DNA from: Gemmatimonadota bacterium
GTDB lineage: Bacteria; Gemmatimonadota; Gemmatimonadetes; Gemmatimonadales; GWC2-71-9
Assembly: GCA_022573095.1 (NCBI GenBank)
Contig: JACZUR010000092.1
Location: 1 to 8,125 of the forward strand
Length of the DNA: 8,125 nt
Direction of reading: 5' to 3'
The position numbers were made by a program, and so were the translations under genes. A model generated the notes under the pieces. The model did no database searches. It had not been told where the DNA came from and saw only the letters and a program-made list of their open reading frames with translations. This document shows, piece by piece, positions 1 to 5,941 of this stretch. Each line of letters opens with the position of its first letter. Position 1 is the stretch's first letter.

Positions 1-719
1 TCGGCGATGTCCAACTCGATTTCACGCATCGCCTCGTCTCCGTTCGCGGGATCCATCTGGTAGCCGCGCCTATCGCCAAAACGAGGCGCGCTCTCAGCCG
101 CATCCCTAAATGGCCCGTAGAAGGCGGACGCGTACTTTGCGGCGTAGGACATGATCGGCGTTGACTCGAAACCAGCGTCGTCCAACGAACACCTTATTGC
201 AGCCACACGTCCGTCCATCATATCACTGGGAGCGATCAGATCCGCGCCTGCCTCGGCCTGCGATACCGCGGCCCGCCCGAGAAGTGCGACGGTCTCGTCG
301 TTTTGTACTTCGCCGCCTGCTACAACACCGCAGTGTCCATGTGAGGTGTACTCGCACAAACAGAGATCCGTAACCACAACGAGATCGGCGGCTGACGATT
401 TGAACGCCCGAACCGCTTGCTGTATTACACCGTCTTCCGCGTACGCCTGTTCGCCAGTTTCGTCCTTGCTCTCCGGTATTCCAAAAAGCAGCACACCGCC
501 TATTCCAGTCTTTACCGCACGCCGGGCCAAAGAATCAATGTCGCTAAGCGGATGCTGAAACACTCCGGGCATGGACCGCACTTCGGTGGCTTTGCCAGCC
601 ATCTTGATAAAAAGGGGCCAAATGAGGTCGGACGCAGCCAGATGCGTCTCCCTAACCAGTCTGCGAAGCTGCGGCGTCCGCCGCAGGCGCCGCATCCTTA
701 TCGCGGGAAAGCGGCTCAC
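1..719 (-). CDS. hemB: Delta-aminolevulinic acid dehydratase (porphobilinogen synthase), 3' end beyond left edge
   Basis: Condenses two 5-aminolevulinate molecules to porphobilinogen, an early cytosolic step of tetrapyrrole synthesis. About 239 codons are visible of a family usually near 325-330, so the C-terminal quarter lies outside the window. The zinc-type cysteine cluster is present (C120, C122, C130 in a C-x-C-E-Y-T-S-H-G-H-C motif), as is the first active-site lysine (K195, in SYAAKYASAFYGPFR). The second, Schiff-base lysine would lie past the edge. I chose the GTG at 719 because it overlaps the hemC stop as GTGA and gives the usual arginine-rich lead-in (SRFPAIRMRRLRR). An internal ATG at 695 is the alternative, but no well-placed ribosome site precedes it. 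It is the last visible gene of the dsbA-vkor-ccm-hem run and is probably translationally coupled to hemC. The identification is secure; the start is fairly sure. Confidence 0.95.
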   Translation of the reverse strand, partial: MSRFPAIRMRRLRRTPQLRRLVRETHLAASDLIWPLFIKMAGKATEVRSMPGVFQHPLSDIDSLARRAVKTGIGGVLLFGIPESKDETGEQAYAEDGVIQQAVRAFKSSAADLVVVTDLCLCEYTSHGHCGVVAGGEVQNDETVALLGRAAVSQAEAGADLIAPSDMMDGRVAAIRCSLDDAGFESTPIMSYAAKYASAFYGPFRDAAESAPRFGDRRGYQMDPANGDEAMREIELDIA

Positions 720-1615
720 GGTATCAGGTCCGCCGCACCTTGGTTCAACAACTCTTCTGCCAGTGCGAAACCGCTCGCGCGGGGGTCTCCGGAATCAACC
801 AGGCCCCGCGCCGTCAGAAATCGGGAACCGTCTTCCGCGTAGACTCGTACCAGCATTTCCATGTCACCCTGGGAGTTGTTAGTTGTTACGGCCCCTATCG
901 GCGCGCGGCATCCGCCCTCCAGCCGCTCAAGCGCTGCGCGCTCCGCTTCCACGGCCACTCTAATCTCCGGTCTGTCAATCTCGTCAACACAAACGGCAAC
1001 CTCTGTGTCGCCTTCCCTAATCTCTATCGCGATCGCGCCTTGCCCCGGCGCCGGAACGACCGTCTCGATCTCCAACGCGACAGCGTCGCGATTCATCTGC
1101 AACCGCTCGAGGCCCGCCAGAGCAAGAACCACAGCATCGACTTCGCCCTCTTCAACTTTACGGAGTCGCGTCGGAACATTCCCTCTCATCTCCACCACAT
1201 TGAGGTCGTCTCTGTGCGATAGAATGGCCGCTCGCCGCCGAATGCTCGATGTGCCTATCCTCGAACCAGCTGGAAGTCCGGCCAGATCGCACCGCAACCT
1301 GCTGACTAGCGCGTCCCGCGGATCCGCCCGATCGGGACAGGCTCCCAACACCAAGCCCTCCGGTAACACAACCGCCAGATCCTTGAGCGAATGCACCGCC
1401 AGGTCAATGTCACCGCTGAACAGCCGGTCTTCGATTTCCTTGGTGTACAGGCCCTTCACCGCAAGATCCGGCGGATGTTCTAACACGCCCTTGTCGCCCG
1501 CAGTGACGATCGGCACGACCTGCGACGAAAAACCTTTCGCCTCCAGCATCGCTCGAACTTTCTCGGCTTGGAACAGGGCTAGTTGGCTGCCACGAGTGCC
1601 GATCCTCAACGGCAT
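716..1615 (-). CDS. hemC: Porphobilinogen deaminase (hydroxymethylbilane synthase)
   Basis: Polymerises four porphobilinogens into hydroxymethylbilane in the cytosol. The 299-residue length is normal for the family. Visible landmarks are the N-terminal RIGTRGSQLAL segment, the KGLYTKEIE and VHSLKD segments (catalytic Asp79), GTSSIRRRA (about 121-129), RGNVPTRL (144-151) and PAPGQGAIAIE (189-198). LEGGCRAPIG carries Cys236, which anchors the dipyrromethane cofactor. After VHSLKD the family usually has a proline, where this protein has Ala81; that is minor. The ATG at 1615 gives the canonical short N-terminus. I see no strong ribosome site, only a distant GGGAG. The gene lies 44 bases after ccmD, and its stop overlaps the hemB start (GTGA). 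No hemD lies between it and hemB, so uroporphyrinogen-III synthase must be encoded elsewhere. Confidence 0.97.
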   Translation of the reverse strand: MPLRIGTRGSQLALFQAEKVRAMLEAKGFSSQVVPIVTAGDKGVLEHPPDLAVKGLYTKEIEDRLFSGDIDLAVHSLKDLAVVLPEGLVLGACPDRADPRDALVSRLRCDLAGLPAGSRIGTSSIRRRAAILSHRDDLNVVEMRGNVPTRLRKVEEGEVDAVVLALAGLERLQMNRDAVALEIETVVPAPGQGAIAIEIREGDTEVAVCVDEIDRPEIRVAVEAERAALERLEGGCRAPIGAVTTNNSQGDMEMLVRVYAEDGSRFLTARGLVDSGDPRASGFALAEELLNQGAADLIP

Positions 1616-1659
1616 CGGCCTAGCTGCCCGGCGAGACTCGCTCCCGCAACCCAGTGATA

Positions 1660-1785
1660 TCAGTCAGAGCGATCTCTCATTTCCTTTTTGAATCGGATTA
1701 CTAGCCCGACTGAGTACGCGATCAGCACGATGGCCGTTACCACGTAAGCGGCAATCATGTAAGCGCCGTTATCAGGATATCCCAT
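1660..1785 (-). CDS. ccmD: CcmD-like small membrane protein of cytochrome c maturation
   Basis: A 41-residue open frame directly after ccmC. The N-terminus contains GYPDNGAYMIAAY. A single membrane helix follows (about residues 11-30, AAYVVTAIVLIAYSVGLVI), then a basic/acidic tail, RFKKEMRDRSD. This layout (short, one helix, aromatic lead-in, charged cytoplasmic tail) and the position after ccmC are typical of CcmD. In known systems CcmD sits with the CcmABC transporter complex and helps release heme-loaded CcmE. The ATG at 1785 lies inside the end of ccmC (14-base overlap). It is preceded by a GAGG-type ribosome site nine bases away, which supports real translation. The family has low sequence conservation, so context carries much of the weight of this call. 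Confidence 0.85.
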   Translation of the reverse strand: MGYPDNGAYMIAAYVVTAIVLIAYSVGLVIRFKKEMRDRSD

Positions 1786-2476
1786 TCGCCGCTTCCTCGC
1801 TCCTAGCTTCCCGAAGAACTGCTAACGCATACCGTTGAACGACCAGGCCAATATACAGAAGCGCGTAAACCGCCAACGACAGAAGGAAAGTTGCCAACAT
1901 GGGTGAATCCATTGACGGTTCGCTCGGTTTCAGGATCACGGGGGTCGGATGTAACGTTCTGAACATATAAACGGTGAGATGGATGAACGGCACCAGAACC
2001 AAGCCCATTATCCCTATCACGCTGGAATGTTGGGCGCGTATGACAGGCTCCTCCAGTGCACCTCTCATCACCAGATATCCCACAAATAAAAGGAATATGA
2101 AAAGAGTCGACGTGAGCCTGGCGTCCCAGCTCCACCACGTTCCCCAGATCGGCTTCCCCCAGATCGGTCCCGTAGTGAGCAAAATTACTGACATTACGAC
2201 ACCCACTTCGGCCGAAGCGGCGGCAAAGAGATCGACGCGTTGATCTCTGAGCCAAAGATAGAAGATACTTGCCAGCCCGGTGGCGGCGAACGCGCCGAGC
2301 GCCGTCATAGCTGCCGGGGCGTGAAGGTAAAAGATCTTCTGCGCCGGTCCCTGAGTTTGTTCGATCGGAGTGTAGGCGAGGGCTCGGATATAGACGCCCA
2401 TCATGCCGGCTAGAGCCAACCCAGTGATGATCCGCCCTTTGACGCTTAGGCTGGCAGCTTGATCGGCTTTAGTCAT
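1772..2476 (-). CDS. ccmC: Heme exporter/handling protein CcmC
   Basis: An integral membrane heme-handling protein that presents heme to the chaperone CcmE on the periplasmic side. The 234 residues form about six hydrophobic helices. The diagnostic tryptophan-rich motif is present at residues 111-118 (WGTWWSWD). So are the two histidines expected as heme ligands, H52 (in YLHAP) and H176 (in RTLHPTP). The start ATG overlaps the ccmB stop as ATGA and lacks its own strong ribosome site, so translation is probably coupled to ccmB. The gene could be confused with the related CcsA/CcmF WWD proteins, but size, motif spacing and the ccmAB-ccmC-ccmD order all favour CcmC. No ccmE, ccmF or ccmH is in the window. 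Confidence 0.96.
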   Translation of the reverse strand: MTKADQAASLSVKGRIITGLALAGMMGVYIRALAYTPIEQTQGPAQKIFYLHAPAAMTALGAFAATGLASIFYLWLRDQRVDLFAAASAEVGVVMSVILLTTGPIWGKPIWGTWWSWDARLTSTLFIFLLFVGYLVMRGALEEPVIRAQHSSVIGIMGLVLVPFIHLTVYMFRTLHPTPVILKPSEPSMDSPMLATFLLSLAVYALLYIGLVVQRYALAVLREARSEEAANGIS

Positions 2477-3153
2477 TCTTCGAGCGTAACCTCGAACAGG
2501 AGCAGGGATAAAACAAAGAACACTATATCGAAGGCAACCAACAACTTAAGCCAGCCCAACATCTCACTCAAGGGTCTCGCCGCCAAGATTCTCGAGGTCA
2601 CCTGAACGGCGCCAACCACCGGCGGAACGAGGAAGGGCAACAGCAGCAAGGGAAGCATGAGCTCAGCAAATCGCGTGCGCACAACCATAGAACTGAGGAG
2701 TGTACCCACCGAGACGAACGCAACGGTCGTCATAGCGATTACGGCTATCAATGCCGGCAGGCGTGACCAGACTTCTACGTTGTAGAAAAGCACGAAGATG
2801 GGGAGGCTGATAAACTCGACCGTGAACACAAATGCCAGGTTCGCCAACAATTTTCCCAAGAAGATGGACGAACGGGGAATCGGCGCCAGGAGAATGCCGT
2901 CCAGCGCGCGGTTCTCCCGCTCGAGCAAGAACGACCGGTTGAGGCCTACTATCGCGGCGAAGGTAAACGTCACCCATAGCGCACCGGGAGCAATGTCGAT
3001 GGACGCAACGGCGGTTGGATCGCGCGCAAAGAACAGAATCGCCAGAACGAGGATCGCAAATACGAGCGCTGACATAAACGCAGTCTTGGTCCGCAGTTCG
3101 ATAGCCAGGTCTTTAACAGCTATCGTGAATGCGGCACTCAACACTCTAGCCAC
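2473..3153 (-). CDS. ccmB: Heme exporter membrane subunit CcmB
   Basis: The membrane permease partner of the CcmA ATPase. It is part of the CcmABC(D) complex, whose ATP use releases heme-loaded CcmE. The 226-residue length matches the family, with about six hydrophobic segments. The N-terminal region has the recognisable pattern ...KDLAIELRTKTAFMSALVFA, followed by FNR..ER-type family residues (NRSFLLERENRALDGILLAP). The start is a GTG at 3153, 8 bases inside the end of ccmA. It is supported by a clear AAGGAG about ten bases upstream, located within ccmA. The stop overlaps the ccmC start as ATGA. The identification rests on length, topology, the ER-ALDGILLAP stretch and position between ccmA and ccmC. 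Confidence 0.94.
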   Translation of the reverse strand: MARVLSAAFTIAVKDLAIELRTKTAFMSALVFAILVLAILFFARDPTAVASIDIAPGALWVTFTFAAIVGLNRSFLLERENRALDGILLAPIPRSSIFLGKLLANLAFVFTVEFISLPIFVLFYNVEVWSRLPALIAVIAMTTVAFVSVGTLLSSMVVRTRFAELMLPLLLLPFLVPPVVGAVQVTSRILAARPLSEMLGWLKLLVAFDIVFFVLSLLLFEVTLEE

Positions 3154-3817
3154 CGTGGACTATCTCCTTGTAGCGCGCGGCGATATCGCTCGCACTCCTG
3201 TTATCGACCTTCTCAATCACCTCCATGCGTCCGCCAACGAGAAACCCCATAGACGTGGCCAGCTGAACAACCGGATCGGTCTGGTGCGTAACGATAAGCA
3301 TGGACGTTCCCTTTGCCCTCAGGTCCAGGAGCACCTGGTAAACAATCTCCGCGGCGGTATCGTCGAGACCCGTCATGGGTTCATCGAGGAGGAGGAGTGG
3401 AGGGTCGACAAGCAGCGCCCGCGCTATCGCGAGTCGCTGCGTCATGCCTCTGCTGAACGTACCAACTCTTTGGTTGCGCCACTTGCTGAGACCTACCAGA
3501 TCGAGCGTGGAGTCGATTGTGCCCTCATCGGCCAAGCCGTAGAGTCGGGCGCAGAAACGCAGATTCTCACTGGCCGAGAGCGCGTCGTAGAGCATGGAGC
3601 TGTGACCGACCATAGCTAGAATTCCGGAAACTTCGACTTCTCCGGACGTTGGCTTCGTTATTCCAGCCACAATGCGGAGTAGCGTCGTCTTCCCCGCGCC
3701 GTTCGGGCCCATGATACCGATTACTTCACCCGGTTCAACCTCAAAGTTGACCCGGTCGAGTATCAGCCGGTAGCCGAATCTCCGTGAGATGTTCCTGACA
3801 CTAACTACGGGAGGCAT
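3146..3817 (-). CDS. ccmA: ABC transporter ATPase CcmA (cytochrome c maturation)
   Basis: The cytosolic ATP-hydrolysing subunit of the CcmABCD complex. At 223 residues it is a single ABC domain of typical CcmA size. Walker A is at 37-45 (GPNGAGKTT). The signature loop is near 121-125 (FSRGM, a variant of the LSGGQ motif usual for CcmA). Walker B plus the catalytic Glu lies at 141-146 (LLLLDE), and the switch His is H178. The Q-loop area reads GHSSMLYD, so the usual glutamine after the histidine is a serine. The ATG at 3817 is preferred; an adjoining TTG at 3820 would add one residue, and an in-frame stop at 3829-3827 excludes anything longer. There is no strong ribosome site. The gene sits 63 bases after the VKOR gene, the only sizeable gap in the first five genes of the operon. 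Confidence 0.95.
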   Translation of the reverse strand: MPPVVSVRNISRRFGYRLILDRVNFEVEPGEVIGIMGPNGAGKTTLLRIVAGITKPTSGEVEVSGILAMVGHSSMLYDALSASENLRFCARLYGLADEGTIDSTLDLVGLSKWRNQRVGTFSRGMTQRLAIARALLVDPPLLLLDEPMTGLDDTAAEIVYQVLLDLRAKGTSMLIVTHQTDPVVQLATSMGFLVGGRMEVIEKVDNRSASDIAARYKEIVHGG

Positions 3818-3834
3818 CAAATCAATCTACGAGT

Positions 3835-3846
3835 CCGCCCGGGCGG
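3835..3846. repeat. 12-bp perfect GC palindrome in the VKOR-ccmA gap
   Basis: CCGCCCGGGCGG is a perfect palindrome lying in the 63-base gap between the VKOR stop and the ccmA start. As RNA it could form a short stem with a small loop. No run of U follows on the minus strand, so it does not look like a standard intrinsic terminator. It could be an RNA-processing or attenuation element, or chance in GC-rich DNA. Confidence 0.4.
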
Positions 3847-3880
3847 CGTTGACGGCATCGAAGTGGGCGGCAGATGTGAG

Positions 3881-4315
3881 TCAGCGGGACGGTTCGGGAG
3901 GCCAGCGGAAGAAACCAACGAGAGAGGCGGCGAACACCGCCAGTATCAGTGCTGCAGAGACCAGGCACCATCGGCACCATGCATGAATAACAAAGGCTTC
4001 CAGGTACGTTAGGTACGCGGTAAATGCGACCCCCACTCCACTGAGCATCATGAGCCACGCGGTCGGATCGCGGTTGTTCTCCCACCTGGGCTGCACACCG
4101 ATTATGCTCACGCCGAGCAGTCCCGCGTATCCGAGGACACCAAAGAATGCAACTGGAATTCCAGCCAAGGAGCCGTAGCTGCCGAGCTGCACTGTCTCAC
4201 ATCCGCCCGTGCCACAGGCGAGATCACCCAGCATTCCTATCTTCCAAAACCACAGATACGAGGACAGCAGAAGCCCCATTAGCGCCAGGGTCGCTACCGT
4301 CATTCTGTGATTCAT
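3881..4315 (-). CDS. Vitamin K epoxide reductase (VKOR) family disulfide oxidase
   Basis: An inner-membrane enzyme that passes electrons from a DsbA-like thioredoxin to quinone, doing the work of DsbB. The protein has 144 residues and four to five hydrophobic segments (roughly 8-24, 55-73, 86-108, 115-135). The shuttle cysteines lie in a loop, C34 and C39 (CGTGGC). The loop is followed by the SYGSLAGIPVAFFG stretch typical of bacterial VKOR. The membrane CxxC is C114-R-W-C117. All four functional cysteines are therefore present. It is not fused to a thioredoxin domain, unlike many VKORs; the partner is the gene just upstream, whose stop it overlaps as ATGA. The family assignment is strong. 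The physiological substrate, presumably the neighbouring DsbA-like protein, is inferred from context. Confidence 0.95.
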   Translation of the reverse strand: MNHRMTVATLALMGLLLSSYLWFWKIGMLGDLACGTGGCETVQLGSYGSLAGIPVAFFGVLGYAGLLGVSIIGVQPRWENNRDPTAWLMMLSGVGVAFTAYLTYLEAFVIHAWCRWCLVSAALILAVFAASLVGFFRWPPEPSR

Positions 4316-4992
4316 TGTTGGGTTTGAACCGGAGCTATCGAGTCTACTATGCCTTTGATTCGGTCGTAGGATATGGTCCCCGGGTACATTCTGCTACCTA
4401 TGATGAACGTCGGGGTTGATGCCACGCCGAGCGCTAGGGCTTCCTGCACGCTGGCTTCGATGCGGGCGTTATAACGGCCGGACCTCACGCACTCGTTATA
4501 ACGATCCATGTCAGCTCCAACCGTCTCAGCGTAACTGCGAAATCGGCGCTCTGCACCGCGCGACGAAGCCCACTCATTCTGACCGTAAAACAGCTGGTCG
4601 TGCATGGGCCAGAAGCGATCTTGCTCGCCGACACAGGCGGCCGCGAGATGCGCGGCGCGAGTCTTGTCATGAATATCGAGAGGCAGGTCTTTGAACACCC
4701 AGCGGACGCGTCCGGTGCGTACCAGTCGTTCTATCACGTCGGGCATGGTCAGAATCGCCTGTATTCTGCAAGCTGGGCACTGGAAGTCAGCGTATTCTGT
4801 TACGACAACCGGCGCGGCGGCTTGCCCGATCGAGTATCCCTCGAAGCCTCGAGCCGCTTCGAGAGCTTCGATTGTGACGGCGACTCCCGATCCATCGCCG
4901 GAGTTGCGCTGCGACCAGATCGCGCCCGCCCCAACAACCGCGATGGCCCCCAACAATATGTAAAAATTCTTCATGCCCCTCTTAGCAGTCAT
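4312..4992 (-). CDS. DsbA-like thioredoxin-fold thiol:disulfide oxidoreductase, membrane-anchored
   Basis: Likely introduces disulfides into exported proteins and is reoxidised by the adjacent VKOR. The 226 residues begin with a basic N-terminus and one hydrophobic segment (about 10-26), a signal anchor or signal peptide. A DsbA/thioredoxin_4-type domain follows: EYADFQCPAC with C72-x-x-C75, an inserted helical region (about 105-180), and a cis-proline loop STPTFIIG (T193-P194). The ATG at 4992 is supported by GGAG seven bases upstream; the in-frame ATG at codon 7 is less well placed. It is the first gene of the dsbA-vkor-ccm-hem run and lies about 78 bases downstream of the predicted transcription start. 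A DsbC/DsbG- or DsbD-type role is less likely, because the CPAC motif with a VKOR neighbour points to oxidation. Confidence 0.93.
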   Translation of the reverse strand: MTAKRGMKNFYILLGAIAVVGAGAIWSQRNSGDGSGVAVTIEALEAARGFEGYSIGQAAAPVVVTEYADFQCPACRIQAILTMPDVIERLVRTGRVRWVFKDLPLDIHDKTRAAHLAAACVGEQDRFWPMHDQLFYGQNEWASSRGAERRFRSYAETVGADMDRYNECVRSGRYNARIEASVQEALALGVASTPTFIIGSRMYPGTISYDRIKGIVDSIAPVQTQQ

Positions 4993-5076
4993 AGTTTTTC
5001 TCCGCGATAACCGCCTCTAACGTCAAAACTAACTGGGTGACTTCAGCCAGGGTACGTCTTGCTGCCCTGTGTTTCT

Positions 5077-5106
5077 TATACATCCTGTGCCACAGTAAAG
5101 TGTCAA
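5077..5106 (-). promoter_or_regulatory. Sigma70-like promoter of the dsbA-vkor-ccm-hem operon
   Basis: On the minus strand the -35 is a consensus TTGACA (5106-5101). An 18-base spacer is followed by TGTATA (5082-5077). The predicted start is near 5070, leaving a leader of about 78 bases before the dsbA-like ATG. The spacer contains a dyad, CTGTG-x-CACAG (5085-5095), which could be an operator. A further CAGGG/CCCTG inverted repeat (5048-5069) sits at and just after the predicted start. Confidence 0.65.
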
Positions 5107-5113
5107 GCCTCAT

Positions 5114-5142
5114 TTGTAATCCTGCCAAACCCCGATTAGACT
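5114..5142 (+). promoter_or_regulatory. Possible promoter of the 89-residue orphan gene
   Basis: TTGTAA (5114-5119), a 17-base spacer and TAGACT (5137-5142) match the -35/-10 consensus at four of six positions each. The predicted start near 5149 would exclude a GTG start at 5144 and leave about 33 bases before the ATG at 5183. It lies back to back with the dsbA promoter, the two -35 boxes being 7 bases apart. Confidence 0.35.
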
Positions 5143-5182
5143 TGTGGGCTATCTATCTGGCACTCTAGTGGGGACATTGCGA

Positions 5183-5452
5183 ATGGGAAAGAAGAAGTTG
5201 GAGCAGAACAAGCGCGCCGCGCCTGCGATGTGGGAACGTGCCCGCGACGAACTCTACAGTCACATTCTGAGCTGCGGCGTCTTGCAAGCGGGTTCCGATC
5301 ATCAGCGAGAGTGGTTCGACGACACGATGGAGTACCTTTCGGAACGTTATGGCCAACTACGTGACGGCGACCTGAGACATCTAAGGGAGGCCGGCGAGCG
5401 ATTCTGCCGTCCAGTTGTCAGGCGTGACGAGAAGGTAGCGGCGACGAGCTAA
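5183..5452 (+). CDS. Uncharacterised 89-residue protein
   Basis: I do not recognise a named family. The product is small, soluble and highly charged. It has a basic N-terminus (MGKKKLEQNKR), then predicted helices WERARDELYSHILSCGVL (about 17-34), EWFDDTMEYLSERY (43-56) and DLRHLREAGERFC (63-75), and a basic tail. There are two cysteines (C31, C75) and no signal peptide or membrane segment. I chose the ATG at 5183 because a GTGGGGA ribosome site precedes it by about nine bases. A longer GTG start at 5144 would add 13 residues but lies before the likely transcription start. Codon use and frame integrity look like a real gene. It stands alone on the plus strand, divergent from the dsbA operon and ending 3 bases from the convergent barrel-like gene. 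Its function is unknown. Confidence 0.75.
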   Translation: MGKKKLEQNKRAAPAMWERARDELYSHILSCGVLQAGSDHQREWFDDTMEYLSERYGQLRDGDLRHLREAGERFCRPVVRRDEKVAATS

Positions 5453-5455
5453 GTT

Positions 5456-5941
5456 TCAGAAGCGAACCCTATATCCCGCCGCAAATCTAAGCCCTCCGGC
5501 AACTCCAGTCTCGGCGAACCACCCAACCCCTGTGCGAGAACTCTGCTCTAAGCCCACCACTACCAGCAGGTATTCCTCGGTCACCGATCCGGTGGACATC
5601 ACAGCCAACCCACCCCCAACGAACGATCCCAGTCTATCCCGATCACGGGGGCCCAGGTGGTATCCCAGCACCAGCTCGCCACGGCCTCCCGTCTCATTCT
5701 CTTTATCGCCCAATGCCACTCTGCCCTCGATACTGACCCGCGAGTCGCCCCTCCAGAGGAATCCAGCACCCGCTCCGTAGAACGAACTGCCAGTAACTGC
5801 AGCCAGTCCGACAAACTCCGCCGTGGTGGTTTGCGCTCCCATATCAGCCGAGAAAAACACCGACGCTAACAAGCTGCAAGCGAGACTACTCTTCAACAGT
5901 AGCCGAATAAGCAATCGCAATATCCGGAGCCAGCGAGGCAA
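5456..5941 (-). CDS. Small secreted protein, probable outer-membrane beta-barrel-like
   Basis: A protein of up to 161 residues with no family I can name. The N-terminus is basic and then hydrophobic, ending in a signal-peptidase-like region (SLLASVFFSADMGAQ, about residues 23-37). The rest is rich in Gly and in alternating polar/hydrophobic strands (VSIEGRVALG, RGELVLGYHLG, GSFVGGGLAVM, YLLVVVGLEQ, WFAETGVAGGLRFAAGYRVRF). It ends in Phe, as outer-membrane barrel proteins usually do. At this size it could make only a small barrel of about eight strands. The start is uncertain: the longest frame begins at a TTG at 5941, overlapping osmC by 56 bases without a ribosome site. TTG codons at 5920, 5914 (GGA eight bases upstream) and 5896 also give workable signal peptides. 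It is the last gene of the pgsA-osmC run. Confidence 0.7.
   Translation of the reverse strand: MPRWLRILRLLIRLLLKSSLACSLLASVFFSADMGAQTTTAEFVGLAAVTGSSFYGAGAGFLWRGDSRVSIEGRVALGDKENETGGRGELVLGYHLGPRDRDRLGSFVGGGLAVMSTGSVTEEYLLVVVGLEQSSRTGVGWFAETGVAGGLRFAAGYRVRF

Noticed and set aside
151..882. Overlapping plus-strand open frames opposite hemB and the end of hemC
   Set aside because: The minus strand carries HemB zinc cysteines and the active-site lysine in a continuous frame. The plus frames are Ser/Pro/Arg-rich and lack family features.
861..1691. A long (276-codon) plus-strand open frame opposite hemC and ccmD
   Set aside because: It is antisense to a fully convincing hemC. Its product is a low-complexity Ser/Ala/Arg/Thr-rich sequence, as expected from reading a GC-rich gene backwards, and it has no ribosome site.
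2798..3619. A 273-codon plus-strand open frame opposite ccmB and ccmA
   Set aside because: It covers both Walker A/B-bearing ccmA and ccmB in antisense and has no recognisable domain, so it is a shadow frame.
5144..5182. Upstream GTG start extending the orphan protein by 13 residues
   Set aside because: It has no ribosome site and lies before the predicted transcription start. The ATG at 5183 has GTGGGGA at proper distance.
5001..5182. Riboswitch or small RNA in the dsbA leader
   Set aside because: The leader is short and shows only a 5-bp repeat. I recognise no known riboswitch core and no terminator/antiterminator pair.
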